Shown here piece after piece: positions 8,343 to 17,642 of a stretch of DNA of 64,000 nt. Made by a program: the position numbers and the translations under genes. Position 1 is the stretch's first letter. Each line of letters starts with the position of its first letter. The notes beneath the pieces were generated by a model. It saw nothing but the letters and a program-made list of their open reading frames with translations, was not told the DNA's origin and made no database searches. Source of the DNA: an uncultured Acidobacteriota bacterium (GTDB lineage Bacteria > Acidobacteriota > UBA6911 > CAINFC01); the NCBI GenBank assembly GCA_903847975.1, contig CAINFC010000018.1, forward strand, positions 1-64,000. The letters are read 5' to 3'.

Positions 8343-9071
8343 TCAGATGCGGCCGAATTTGGCAACCGCTTCCTTGAGCGACTTCAGTTTTTCGATGAAC
8401 GGGTAGGTGGAATGTTCCGAATAGTCGAGTTCCTGCGCCTTTTTCAGGATCTCGGCCGCCTTCTCGAAGGGAACCACCACAACGCCGTCCTCGTCGGCGG
8501 TAATGATGTCTTTAGGATTCACCTTGACACCGGCGCAGGTCACCGGTACATTCACCCCGGCAAAGCGGAAGTGGCCGATGGTGGTGCCCGGGGACACTCC
8601 GCGGCTGTAGATCGGAAACTGCAGGCGCTGGATCTGGGGCAGATCACGTATGGACCCGTCGACGATGGCGCCGGTCAGGCCGCGCACCTTCATGGTGGTG
8701 GCCATCAAACCGCCCACCGCACCGTAATTCAGGCCGTCATCCAGCGCCATCACATAGACCGATCCGGCCGGAGCGTTGTCGATGGCATCGATCATCCCGG
8801 AGGAGGCCGCGGCCCCTTCCTTGTGCTCTTCCCGTTTCAGCAGCACGGTGACCGCCGGCCCGGCGAACTTGGTTTTAAACAGGGGCCGCATGTCGTGGAA
8901 CATGTAATTCTGCTTGCCGTAAAGCTGCTCGATGGCATCGGCCACGGAGGCCACCTCCGTGGTGCGGAATCCTTCGATCAGGGGATCCACGACGGTCTGC
9001 GCCGGGAGCCAGGCGGCCGCAGCGAGGGCCGCCATTGCCAGAATGGTCATCAGCAGGGCTTTGGTCTTCAT
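8343..9071 (-). CDS. Secreted RraA-family protein (aldolase-like), first gene of operon
   Basis: A 242-residue protein with a Sec signal peptide (MKTKALL, hydrophobic to about residue 24). The core RraA domain includes GAIVDGSIRDLPQ with the Arg-Asp pair and a GGLMATTMKVRG block. It is a distant paralogue of the product at 6061-7026, the second RraA-like protein in the same leftward operon. A strong GGAGGAG ribosome site precedes the ATG, and a TTGACA-17-TAAAAT promoter (9125-9153) lies about 50 bases upstream. The likely role is metal-dependent cleavage or decarboxylation of an oxo-acid; a regulatory role on RNase E is unlikely for an exported protein. Confidence 0.82.
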   Translation of the reverse strand: MKTKALLMTILAMAALAAAAWLPAQTVVDPLIEGFRTTEVASVADAIEQLYGKQNYMFHDMRPLFKTKFAGPAVTVLLKREEHKEGAAASSGMIDAIDNAPAGSVYVMALDDGLNYGAVGGLMATTMKVRGLTGAIVDGSIRDLPQIQRLQFPIYSRGVSPGTTIGHFRFAGVNVPVTCAGVKVNPKDIITADEDGVVVVPFEKAAEILKKAQELDYSEHSTYPFIEKLKSLKEAVAKFGRI

Positions 9072-9124
9072 AGGGGGTCTCCTCCAGAGATAGTAATTTG
9101 TATTGTATGTATGCGCATCTTCGC

Positions 9125-9153
9125 ATTTTAGTAGCCCGCCGCACCCTTGTCAA
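9125..9153 (-). promoter_or_regulatory. Sigma-70-type promoter for the leftward RraA/dehydratase operon
   Basis: On the minus strand TTGACA (9153-9148), a 17-base spacer and TAAAAT (9130-9125) lie about 50 bases before the start at 9071. It is back-to-back with the rightward promoter at 9189 in a 357-base divergent gap that holds no gene. Confidence 0.7.
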
Positions 9154-9188
9154 GGAAAAGGACCTGCCGGGCTACCGGGCCGGTTGTT

Positions 9189-9217
9189 TTGACTTTTTCC
9201 CGCTTCCTTTTTACAAT
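9189..9217 (+). promoter_or_regulatory. Sigma-70-type promoter for the ACIII-cbb3 respiratory operon
   Basis: TTGACT (9189-9194), 17 bases, TACAAT (9212-9217). It is the only good match in the gap and points at actB, leaving a leader of about 200 bases. That leader (about 9225-9428) has no recognised riboswitch or small gene. Confidence 0.7.
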
Positions 9218-9428
9218 TGCAGCGTATCGGATTCAATCCCGAGAGCCGGATCTTTCGAAGGCGGATTTCAGGGGGGCACTCAAACGGAACAGAACGGTTG
9301 GCCGTTTTTCGCACCATGGCCGGATAACGTACGGAGGTTCATCGGCATCGTCCGCCCCTTTGTTGTCGGCTTCTTTTTTCGGCCCGTTCTGGACCCAGTT
9401 ATTGTTTGTTTGCGGAAAGGATCAGCGC

Positions 9429-12401
9429 ATGAGCATTGAGCGACGCACATTTCTAAAAGCCATCGGAGTTCTCGGCGTCGGCTCGCTCTCCGGATGCAAC
9501 CAGGCCCCGACGGATAAGCTGCACGCCTATCTGACCCCTCCGGAGGACGTCATCCCCGGAGTTGCCGGCTTTTACGCCACCATCTGCCGCGCCTGTCCCG
9601 CCGGCTGCGGCCTCTGGGTCAAAACCCGCGAGGCCCGGCCGATCAAGCTGGAAGGAAATCCGCGCCATCCCGTCAGCCGCGGCGCCCTGTGCCCGCGGGG
9701 GCAGGCCTTTATCCAAAGCCTTTACGGCCGGCACCGGATTGCCGAACCCCTGATGCGGGTGCAGGACCGGCTGCAGCCGGTTCCCTGGGCGGAGGCTGTC
9801 GATGCCCTGGCGGGACGCCTGGCCAAAGCTTCCTCCGTCACCTTCCTGTCGGGAGCCGAAAGCGGATCCTTCGAAACGGTGCGCGGCGATTTTCTTTCCC
9901 GCTTCCCCCGTTCCCGGGCCCTGGAATACGAGCCGCTGGGCATGACCTCCCAGGCGGCCGCCGCCTCGCTGCTTTTCGGCCGGTCCGAGGTCCCCTGGCT
10001 CGACCTCCGCCGCACGCATTACGTTCTGTCCCTGGGTGCCGATCTGCTGGATGCCTGGATCTCGCCGGTGCACCTGGCCGCCGAGTGGGCCGAGCGCCAC
10101 TCCATTCAGAACCAGCGCGCCCTGCGCCTTGACTATGCCGGGCCGCGCCGCAACCTGACGGCCACCGCCGCCGACCGCTGGATTCCCCTTCCCCCGGCCC
10201 GCATGGGAGCGCTGGCTCTGGCCTTGGCCCATGAGCTGTTCCTCCGCCGCCGGGACTCGCTGGCCCCCGAACAGGCCGACCTCCTCGGCAAAGCGCTGGC
10301 CCGCCTGGGGCCCCGACCGGCGGCGCCTCCCCTGGAAGAGGGGCTCTGGAAAAGCGTTCTCGGGCCGCTGACCGAAAAACCGGGCGCCGTGATTCTCTAC
10401 GGCGGGGCGGAGTGCCGCACCGCCGAGGCCACTGCGGTTCATGCCGCCGTGCTGCTTCTGAACCTGCTGACCGGCGCCATCGGGTCTTCCCTGCTTTTCG
10501 ACGCCGGCTACGTCTACTCGAAATTGCATTCGGAAAAGAAGGTGGCCGATGCCATCGATGCCGCGGCGCAGGGAGCCACCGATGTTCTGCTGGTTCACGG
10601 CTGCAATCCGGCGGGAACCCTGCCCGCCTCGCTGGAGATTCCCTCCCGGCTCGGGAAGGCGGCCACCGTCGTCGCCATGGCCTACGAGCACAGCGAGACC
10701 ACGGCCGCTGCGGACTTCGTGCTCCCGGTTCATCATCCCCTGGAATCCTGGGGCGATTACGATGTCACCCGCACCATCTGCGGGCTGATGCAGCCGGTGC
10801 GCGCTCCCCTGTACAAAACCCGCATGGCCGGGGACCTGCTGATCGAGCTTTCCCGGAAGACGGGCAAGCCCCTGGCGCACCCGGATTACAAAAGCTACGT
10901 GACCGCCCGCTGGGCGGCCATGGCCGCCTCCCAGAACAGCCAGGAGTGGGAAAAAATGCTGATCGATGGCGGACGCTTTGCCGCCCCGGCTCCCCCCTCC
11001 AGGCCGGTCGAGCTGATCGATGGCGGCCTGGACCGCCTGCCCGCCATCTCCCTGGAAACCGCATCCGGCGCAGGCTGCACGCTGCTGGCGCCCATGACCG
11101 CCCTGCGCTTCGACGGCCGCTCCCGCACCCAGGACTGGCTTTGGGAGGTGCCGGACCCCGTGCTGCAGACCGCCTGGGATCTGCCGGTCGAAATAGCGGC
11201 GGACCTGGCCCGGCAGCACGGCATCGCCGACGGGGACCTGGTCTCCCTGAAGGGCAGGTCGGGCGCCGTGACGGGCCTCGCCGTGGTATGCCCGGATCTG
11301 TGTGCCGGAACCGCAGCCCTGCCTTTCGGCGGGGGTTCCGCCCCCGGCCCGGAGGAGAATCCCAACCCGGATGTCCTGCGGCTCCTGCCGCCGGTCTTCG
11401 ATCCGCTCTCCGGCGAACTGGCCCTGGTGGCAACGGGTATCGAGGCGGCCAAAGCCGGTACGGGAACACTGGCCCGCACCCAGGCCAGCAGCTACTCCGA
11501 CGACCGCTACCTCTGCCTGGCCATGGATCTGGCCGACGCCCAGGCCGGGCGATACCCCCGGATGGTGCGCCACGGGGAAATCCCGGCTTCGGAAGCGGCC
11601 GCCGATCATGGCGCCGCGGTGCCCATGCCGGCCGACGACCTGAATCAGCGCCACCCGCATGACGCCGTGCACGAGCTTCCCGATCATCCCGAGCACCGCT
11701 GGGGCATGACCGTCGATCTGGACCGCTGCACCGGCTGCGGGGCCTGCATCGTGGCCTGCTACGCCGAAAACAACGTCCCGGTGGTCGGGCGGGAGGAGAT
11801 CATCCGCCGCCGCGACCTGGCCTGGCTGCGCATCGAGAAGCACATCGTCCGCCACGGACGGGGCCAGCAGGTGCGCTGGCTGCCGGTAATGTGCCAGCAC
11901 TGCACCAACGCCCCCTGCGAAATCGTCTGTCCGGCCTTCGCCACCCAGCACACTCCGGAGGGGCTGAACAGCCAGATTTACAACCGCTGCGTGGGAACCC
12001 GCTACTGCGCCAACAACTGCCCGTACAAGGTGCGGCGCTTCAATTTCTTCGATTATGCCCGGGAAGTCCCGGCCAATGAGCAGCTCAACCCCGACGTCAC
12101 CGTCCGGCCGCGCGGAGTTATGGAAAAGTGCAGCCTCTGCATTCAGCGGATACGGGAAGTCACCAACCGGGCCAAGGCGGAATCGCGCCCGGTCCGCGAA
12201 GGAGAGATCCTGCCGGCCTGCGTGCAGACCTGCCCGACGGGCGCCCTGACTTTCGGGGACTTCCGGCAGGAGAGCTGGCGGGCGACCCGCCTGGCCGCAG
12301 ACCCGCGGGGCTACCGCCTTCTGGACTACGTGGTCAATACCCGGCCCGGCATCGTCTACCTGCGCAAAGTCAACACCTATCCGGCCCCGCCGGGAGCCTA
12401 G
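9429..12401 (+). CDS. actB: Alternative complex III subunit B (molybdopterin-like plus FeS fusion)
   Basis: The ATG at 9429 follows AAAGGA; upstream in-frame codons are unlikely. The 990-residue protein starts with a Tat motif (ERRTFLK) and a possible lipobox Cys (GSLSGC, residue 23). Residues about 45-740 form a molybdopterin-oxidoreductase-like domain that keeps a C-x2-C-x3-C-x27-C cluster (Cys53, 56, 60, 88). Residues about 765-950 are a ferredoxin-like domain with four Cys groups (CTGCGACIVAC; CQHCTNAPC; CVGTRYCANNCP; CSLC/CVQTCP), as in ActB of ACIII. It relays electrons from the quinol site to the cytochrome subunits on the periplasmic side. It is the first gene of a rightward operon, with actC 30 bases downstream. 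Confidence 0.93.
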   Translation: MSIERRTFLKAIGVLGVGSLSGCNQAPTDKLHAYLTPPEDVIPGVAGFYATICRACPAGCGLWVKTREARPIKLEGNPRHPVSRGALCPRGQAFIQSLYGRHRIAEPLMRVQDRLQPVPWAEAVDALAGRLAKASSVTFLSGAESGSFETVRGDFLSRFPRSRALEYEPLGMTSQAAAASLLFGRSEVPWLDLRRTHYVLSLGADLLDAWISPVHLAAEWAERHSIQNQRALRLDYAGPRRNLTATAADRWIPLPPARMGALALALAHELFLRRRDSLAPEQADLLGKALARLGPRPAAPPLEEGLWKSVLGPLTEKPGAVILYGGAECRTAEATAVHAAVLLLNLLTGAIGSSLLFDAGYVYSKLHSEKKVADAIDAAAQGATDVLLVHGCNPAGTLPASLEIPSRLGKAATVVAMAYEHSETTAAADFVLPVHHPLESWGDYDVTRTICGLMQPVRAPLYKTRMAGDLLIELSRKTGKPLAHPDYKSYVTARWAAMAASQNSQEWEKMLIDGGRFAAPAPPSRPVELIDGGLDRLPAISLETASGAGCTLLAPMTALRFDGRSRTQDWLWEVPDPVLQTAWDLPVEIAADLARQHGIADGDLVSLKGRSGAVTGLAVVCPDLCAGTAALPFGGGSAPGPEENPNPDVLRLLPPVFDPLSGELALVATGIEAAKAGTGTLARTQASSYSDDRYLCLAMDLADAQAGRYPRMVRHGEIPASEAAADHGAAVPMPADDLNQRHPHDAVHELPDHPEHRWGMTVDLDRCTGCGACIVACYAENNVPVVGREEIIRRRDLAWLRIEKHIVRHGRGQQVRWLPVMCQHCTNAPCEIVCPAFATQHTPEGLNSQIYNRCVGTRYCANNCPYKVRRFNFFDYAREVPANEQLNPDVTVRPRGVMEKCSLCIQRIREVTNRAKAESRPVREGEILPACVQTCPTGALTFGDFRQESWRATRLAADPRGYRLLDYVVNTRPGIVYLRKVNTYPAPPGA

Positions 12402-12431
12402 CCCCCGGGAAAGCAGAGGAGGAGATCACCC

Positions 12432-13784
12432 GTGAGCACGCATCCGTCGAACGACGAAAACCTGGGGCGCTTCACCTACGCCGAAGTGGACCGGGACATT
12501 CTCGCCACCCTGGGAACGCCGGGCAAAGGCTACCTGGCCCTGCTTCTGCTGTGCCTCGGCCTGGTGGCCCTGGGCGCCTTTTCCTGGACCTACCTGGTGC
12601 TGAAAGGGATCGGCGTCACCGGGCTCAACAATGCCGTCGGCTGGGGCTCGCTGATTACCAATTTCGTATTCTGGGTGGGGATCGGCCACGCCGGCACGCT
12701 CATTTCCGCCATCCTCTACCTGCTGCGCGCCTCCTGGCGGACGGCCATCTTCCGGGCCGCGGAAGCGGCCACCATTTTCGCGGTGGCCACCGCCGGCCTG
12801 TTCCCGCTGATCCATATCGGCAGGCTCTGGGTGGCCTTCTACCTGATGCCCTACCCCAACGGCCGCCAGCTGTGGCCCAATTTCCGCTCCCCGCTGGTCT
12901 GGGACGTCCTGGCGGTCAGCACCTACCTGACGGTCAGCGCCATCTTCTTCTTCGTGGGGCTGATTCCCGATATCGCCGCAGTGCGCGACCGGCAGAAGCC
13001 GGGGCCGGTAAAATGGATTCTGAGCATCGCCTCCCTGGGCTGGATGGGAACCATGCTCCAGTGGAAGCACTACATGGCGGCCTACGTGCTCTTCGCCGGG
13101 CTGGCCACGCCGCTGGTGATTTCGGTGCACTCCGTGGTCTCCTGGGATTTCGCCATGAGCGTCATCCCCGGCTGGCACACCACCATCTTCGCCCCCTACT
13201 TCGTGGCCGGGGCCATCCTTTCCGGGCTGGCCATGGTCATTACCATCCTGGTGCCGCTCCGCAAGGTGTTTCGCATCGAGCACATCATCCGGCCCTTCCA
13301 TTTCGAATCGATGGCCAAGCTGCTGCTCTTCACTTCGCTGATCGTGGGCTACGCCTATGCCACGGAATTTTTCATCGCCTGGTACAGCGGCAACCCCTTT
13401 GAAACTTCGGTTTTCGTCTACCGCCCGACGGGGGACCACGCCGTGGCCTTCTGGACCATGGTGGTCTGCAACGCCGTCATTCCCCTGCTGATTTTCCGCT
13501 CCCGGATCCGCAAGAGCCTGGGGGCGCTGTTCGTCATTTCGCTCTTCGTCAACCTGGGGATGTGGTTCGAGCGCTTCAATATTATTGTCACTTCGCTCGG
13601 CCACGCCTACATGCCAAGCCGCTGGGGTTCCTACACCATGAGCCTGACCGAGTGGGGCATCATGCTCGGATCCTTCGGCTGGTTCTTCCTGCTCTTTCTG
13701 AGCTTTATTCGCCTGCTGCCGGCCGTTTCCATCGCGGAGATGAAAGAAGCCATGCCGGCGCCGGCCAAGGGAGCCACGTCATGA
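12432..13784 (+). CDS. actC: Alternative complex III membrane subunit C (NrfD/PsrC family)
   Basis: A 450-residue, roughly ten-helix membrane protein of the NrfD/PsrC family. It starts at GTG 12432 behind GAGGAGG. Typical blocks include GWGSLITNFVFWVGIGHAG near residue 75 and WFERFNIIVTSLGHAYMPS near residue 380. It forms a quinol-binding membrane unit beneath ActB. Its stop overlaps the start of actD by four bases (ATGA), indicating translational coupling. Confidence 0.93.
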   Translation: MSTHPSNDENLGRFTYAEVDRDILATLGTPGKGYLALLLLCLGLVALGAFSWTYLVLKGIGVTGLNNAVGWGSLITNFVFWVGIGHAGTLISAILYLLRASWRTAIFRAAEAATIFAVATAGLFPLIHIGRLWVAFYLMPYPNGRQLWPNFRSPLVWDVLAVSTYLTVSAIFFFVGLIPDIAAVRDRQKPGPVKWILSIASLGWMGTMLQWKHYMAAYVLFAGLATPLVISVHSVVSWDFAMSVIPGWHTTIFAPYFVAGAILSGLAMVITILVPLRKVFRIEHIIRPFHFESMAKLLLFTSLIVGYAYATEFFIAWYSGNPFETSVFVYRPTGDHAVAFWTMVVCNAVIPLLIFRSRIRKSLGALFVISLFVNLGMWFERFNIIVTSLGHAYMPSRWGSYTMSLTEWGIMLGSFGWFFLLFLSFIRLLPAVSIAEMKEAMPAPAKGATS

Positions 13785-14302
13785 AAGAAAACGCACCGGG
13801 GCTGCTCGGGCTTTTCGCCGACACCGGAGGGCTGCTCGAAGCCCTGCGCCAGGCCAAGGCGCAGGGCATACCGATCCGCGAGGTCTATTCGCCGGTCCCC
13901 TGCCACGAAGTCGAACACCTGCTGGATCCCAGGCCCAGCCCGGTCCGCTACGTCACCTTTACCATGGGACTGATCGGCTGCGTCAGCGGCATCGCCCTGG
14001 CTATCGGCACATCGCTGATCTGGAATATGATCGTGGGAGGCAAGCCGGTCACGGCGGTGATTCCCTTTCTGGTCGTCGGTTTCGAGCTGACCATCCTGTT
14101 CGGTGCCATCGGCACCCTGCTGGCCCTGCTCTTCTGGGCCGGGCTTCCCAACCGACGCTTTTTTACCGCCGTCTACCGTCCGGAATTCACCCTGGACCGC
14201 TTCGGCGTCTGGCTGGAATGCCGTGACGGCCAGGCCGATTCCGTTCGCCGATTGCTGGAACAGACAGGGGCCGCCGAAATTCAGCCGGTCCGCCCGGAGT
14301 GA
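13781..14302 (+). CDS. actD: Alternative complex III subunit D (DUF3341)
   Basis: A 173-residue protein starting at the ATGA overlap with actC. The N-terminal half is a soluble ferredoxin-like fold starting GLLGLFADTGGLLEALRQA; two membrane helices follow (about 60-85 and 95-125), then a cytoplasmic tail. This is the DUF3341 architecture of ActD, a structural subunit without cofactors. A 42-base gap separates it from actF. Confidence 0.9.
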   Translation: MKENAPGLLGLFADTGGLLEALRQAKAQGIPIREVYSPVPCHEVEHLLDPRPSPVRYVTFTMGLIGCVSGIALAIGTSLIWNMIVGGKPVTAVIPFLVVGFELTILFGAIGTLLALLFWAGLPNRRFFTAVYRPEFTLDRFGVWLECRDGQADSVRRLLEQTGAAEIQPVRPE

Positions 14303-14344
14303 ACACCAACTGCATTTCACCTTTGCGCCGTGATGAGGTCGTTT

Positions 14345-15652
14345 ATGAAATCTTCGGAACTGGAACAGGCGGTCCTGGATTCGACGCCGCTGGTTCTGCC
14401 TCCGGGAACCCGGATCCTCTCGCTGGTTCTGATGGGGCTGGGCGCGGCGGGCTTTTCCGCCGGATTCGTCGCCGGCCGCCCTGCGGAATCCTGGACTGCC
14501 CTGCTGGTGGGCACCGTGCTGCTGATCGGGCTGGCCGTGGTCGGGATCGTCTTTTCCGCCATTTTTCAGGTCACCCGGGCCCGGTGGGGACGGGCCTACC
14601 GCCGGCTGGCGGAAGGCAGCCTGGCGCTGATGCCGCCGGCCCTGCTTTTCCTGCTGCTCTTCCTGGCCGGAGGAGGACCGTATCTCCCCTGGGCCCACGC
14701 CGAGCACCTCAGCGGCGGCAAGCATATCTGGCTGAGCCGCCCTTTCTGGGATGCCCGGGTGCTCCTCTGCCTGGGGCTCACCTACGCGCTGGCGCTGGTT
14801 TTCCTTTATTATTCGCTGCGCCGTGATTTCTGCCTCCCGGCCGTCAGCGGCCGTTTGCAAGGGCCTCTGTCCCGCTGGCTGGCGCGCGACATCCCGGAGC
14901 CGGCCGGCGAGTCGGAGCGCTGCAGCCGGCGCCTCGCCGCGCTGGCTCCGCTGCTGTGCATCGCGTATGCCGTCTGCTTTACGCTGCTCGGATTCGACCT
15001 GATCATGGCCCTGGAGCCGCAGTGGATCAGTGCGCTCTTCGGCGCATGGTATTTCATGGGACATCTTTTTTCGGGGCTGGCCCTCCTGATCCTGGTGGCT
15101 TCCGCCAAGCAGGATCAGTACCGCCTCGGCGCCTTTTTCAGCGCCGCCCGGCAGAAGGACCTGGCTACGCTGCTCTTCGCCTTCGGACTGGTGAACATCG
15201 ATTTCTTCTGGTCCCAGTACCTGACCATCTGGTACGGCAACCTGCCGGAAGAAACGGAGTACATCATCACCCGCACCCTATCCGCGGAGCAGCCCTGGCC
15301 GCACATCGCCTGGCTGGCGCTGACCTTCTTTTTCATCATTCCCTTTGCCGCCCTGCTGTTCCGGAAAATCAAGCAGAACCGGGCGCTGCTCGGGGCGGTC
15401 TGCCTTTTGGTCATCGGCGGAATCTTTCTGGCCCGGTTCGTGGAAATCGCTCCGGCCCTGCTGCCGCAGCCGCCGGGGGCCGGCACGGCCGCCCTGATTC
15501 CCGTGCTGCTCTCTTCCGGGTCGGTTCTGCTCGCCGGGCTCGGAGCCGGCCTTTGGCTCTACAACTGGTTTCTGACCCAGGTGCCGGTTCTGCCGGTCGG
15601 GGATGAAATTTTCCGAAGCGAATTAGCTGGAGGAGGGGAGGCTCATTCATGA
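14345..15652 (+). CDS. actF: Alternative complex III membrane subunit F
   Basis: The ATG at 14345, six bases after GAGG, is preferred to GTG 14330 or ATG 14333 in the same frame. The 435-residue protein has about ten membrane helices and resembles ActF, the second quinol-side membrane subunit related to ActC (blocks GFDLIMALEPQWIS and NIDFFWSQYLTIWYGNLPEE). It partners ActC in the membrane arm. Its stop overlaps the start of the pentaheme cytochrome gene (ATGA). Confidence 0.88.
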   Translation: MKSSELEQAVLDSTPLVLPPGTRILSLVLMGLGAAGFSAGFVAGRPAESWTALLVGTVLLIGLAVVGIVFSAIFQVTRARWGRAYRRLAEGSLALMPPALLFLLLFLAGGGPYLPWAHAEHLSGGKHIWLSRPFWDARVLLCLGLTYALALVFLYYSLRRDFCLPAVSGRLQGPLSRWLARDIPEPAGESERCSRRLAALAPLLCIAYAVCFTLLGFDLIMALEPQWISALFGAWYFMGHLFSGLALLILVASAKQDQYRLGAFFSAARQKDLATLLFAFGLVNIDFFWSQYLTIWYGNLPEETEYIITRTLSAEQPWPHIAWLALTFFFIIPFAALLFRKIKQNRALLGAVCLLVIGGIFLARFVEIAPALLPQPPGAGTAALIPVLLSSGSVLLAGLGAGLWLYNWFLTQVPVLPVGDEIFRSELAGGGEAHS

Positions 15653-16239
15653 CGTCCGTCAATCCCGTTCCGACTCCGCGCCGCCTGTGGGGCGGCTGGG
15701 CCGGCCCGCTGCTCCTGGCGCTTTTCCTTCTGGCGGTCGGCGCCATGCTGCTGGGTTTCTTCTATTACCCCGGCCTGGCCCGGCAGCACGGCAGGCAGAT
15801 TGCCTTCCAGGAGGTGATGTTCGGCCCCAAGCTGGAGCAGCCCATCGCTTTTTCCCACCGGCTGCACGTCACCGACAAGCAGATCGACTGCGCCTACTGC
15901 CATCCCAACGGAGAGCGTTCGCCGCACCCCGGCCTGCCCACCGCGGAGAAGTGCCTGGGGTGCCATAACCACATCATTCCCCAGCACCAGGAAATCCTGA
16001 AGCTGAAGCAGTTCGCCGCGGACGGCACCTCCGTGCCCTGGGTTCGCGTGTATTACAGCCCGGACCACGTCTATTTTCCCCATTTCCGGCATCTGAAAAA
16101 GGAGGTCCGCTGCCAGGAGTGTCACGGCGAGGTGGAAAAAACGGACCGCCTGAGCCAGGTGACTTTTTATATGGGATTTTGCGTTCAATGCCACCAGGAG
16201 CGGCAGGCTCCCATGACCTGCAGCGCCTGCCACCAGTGA
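15649..16239 (+). CDS. actA: Pentaheme cytochrome c, ACIII subunit A
   Basis: A 196-residue protein with one N-terminal membrane helix (about 17-40) and five CxxCH heme sites at residues 81, 102, 155, 178 and 191. Five hemes and a single anchor match ActA of alternative complex III, which passes electrons from the FeS subunit to the monoheme subunit or oxidase. In many genomes actA is first in the operon; here it is fifth, just before the oxidase genes. It starts in an ATGA overlap with actF and ends 8 bases before ccoN. Confidence 0.88.
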   Translation: MTSVNPVPTPRRLWGGWAGPLLLALFLLAVGAMLLGFFYYPGLARQHGRQIAFQEVMFGPKLEQPIAFSHRLHVTDKQIDCAYCHPNGERSPHPGLPTAEKCLGCHNHIIPQHQEILKLKQFAADGTSVPWVRVYYSPDHVYFPHFRHLKKEVRCQECHGEVEKTDRLSQVTFYMGFCVQCHQERQAPMTCSACHQ

Positions 16240-16247
16240 GGAGGACC

Positions 16248-17642
16248 ATGATCGACTTTCTATTCCCCGATGAACCGGGAAGCGCCTCGCGGCGCTTTTT
16301 CATGACCGCCTCCTTCTGGCTGCTGGTCGGGCTGACCTTCGGGTTGCTGGGGGCTATTGTCATGATCGCCCCGGATCTGATGCCGGCGCTGGCTCCCTTT
16401 AGCTTCGGAAGGCTGCGGCCCACGCACATCAATGTGCTGATCTTCGGCTTCCTGCTCTCCGCCTATTTCGGAGGCCTGCTCTATGTGGTGCCCGCGGTCT
16501 GCCGCACCCGGCTGAGCTACGAAAGGCTGGCCAACTTCGCGGTCTGGTACTGGAACGTGGTTCTGCTGAGCATTCCCGCCGCTCTGCTGCACGGCTGGAC
16601 GCAGGGGCGCGAGTATGCCGAAATGCCCTGGATCGTCGATATCGGCATCCTGGTCGCCGTGGCTGTTCTGGCCTTCCTGGTCTTCACCACCATTGCCCGG
16701 CGGAAGGAGAATCTGCTCTATGTCAGCGTCTGGTACATCGCCGGCGGGCTGATCTGGACCTTCTTCGTCTTCGCCGTGGGCAACGTCGTCTGGAATCCGC
16801 CCACCGGCTCCTGGTTCGGCATGAACGACCAGATCCTGATGTGGTTTTACGGGCACAATGTCGTCGGCCTGGTGGTCACCCCGCAGGCCATCGCCCTGGC
16901 CTACTTCATCATTCCGCGGGCTACGCGGACACCGCTTTACAGCCACGCGCTCTCCCTGTTCGGCTTCTGGGCACTGATCGTCATGTACACCCACACCGGA
17001 ACCCACCATTTGCTGCAGGCCCCGGTTCCGCAGTGGCTCAAAGTGATTTCCATCGTTAATTCCATCGCCCTGATCATCCCGGTCTTCGCCTTCCTGACCA
17101 ACGTCTGGCTGCCGATCAAGGACCGCTTCGGGCGGATTTACGACGATGTCGGCGCCAAGATGGTTTTCACCGGCACGGTCTGGTATTTCATCACCTGTCT
17201 GCAGGGCCCCTTCCATTCCCTGCCGTCGGTGCAGCGGGTCACGCACTTCACCCAGTGGGTGGTGGCCCATGCCCATATCGCCCTGTTCGGCTTCGGCGGC
17301 TTCATCGCCATGGGCGCCATCTATTTTCTGCTGCCGCTGCTCGGGCGCGAGATTTACAGCAAGCGGCTGGCCAACATGCAGTACTGGCTGATGCTGGTCG
17401 GGCTGACCGGGCTTTTCCTATCGCTGACTTTCGCCGGGCTGATCCAGGGAGAAGGCTGGCTGAACGGCGAGGTGGTTTATCGCCTGCTTCCCGAGCTGCA
17501 GCGCTATTTCCTGGTGCGGGGAATTTCGGGAGTGCTGCTGGTCATCGGCGGCGGCCTTTTCATTTTTAACGTCTGGATGACCCTCCTGCGGAAAAAATCC
17601 GGAGCCGGCCCAGCGTTGACCAAGGAGGTTGTGACCGCATGA
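16248..17642 (+). CDS. ccoN: cbb3-type cytochrome c oxidase catalytic subunit I
   Basis: The ATG at 16248 is preceded by GAGGAGG. The 464-residue, 12-helix heme-copper oxidase subunit has His60 (RPTHINV) and His343 as probable low-spin heme ligands, His203 (YGHNVVG) and His253/His254 (GTHH) for CuB, and His341 (VAHAH) for the high-spin heme. Tyr247 in IVMYTHTGTHH fits the helix VII tyrosine typical of cbb3 enzymes. It reduces O2 to water and pumps protons. Operon position directly after ACIII genes suggests direct electron hand-over. Its stop overlaps the start of the ccoO-like gene. Confidence 0.92.
   Translation: MIDFLFPDEPGSASRRFFMTASFWLLVGLTFGLLGAIVMIAPDLMPALAPFSFGRLRPTHINVLIFGFLLSAYFGGLLYVVPAVCRTRLSYERLANFAVWYWNVVLLSIPAALLHGWTQGREYAEMPWIVDIGILVAVAVLAFLVFTTIARRKENLLYVSVWYIAGGLIWTFFVFAVGNVVWNPPTGSWFGMNDQILMWFYGHNVVGLVVTPQAIALAYFIIPRATRTPLYSHALSLFGFWALIVMYTHTGTHHLLQAPVPQWLKVISIVNSIALIIPVFAFLTNVWLPIKDRFGRIYDDVGAKMVFTGTVWYFITCLQGPFHSLPSVQRVTHFTQWVVAHAHIALFGFGGFIAMGAIYFLLPLLGREIYSKRLANMQYWLMLVGLTGLFLSLTFAGLIQGEGWLNGEVVYRLLPELQRYFLVRGISGVLLVIGGGLFIFNVWMTLLRKKSGAGPALTKEVVTA

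Noticed and set aside
9453-11951. 832-codon open frame antisense to actB
   Set aside because: Shadow of a clearly real gene; composition Gly/Gln/His-rich without domain motifs.
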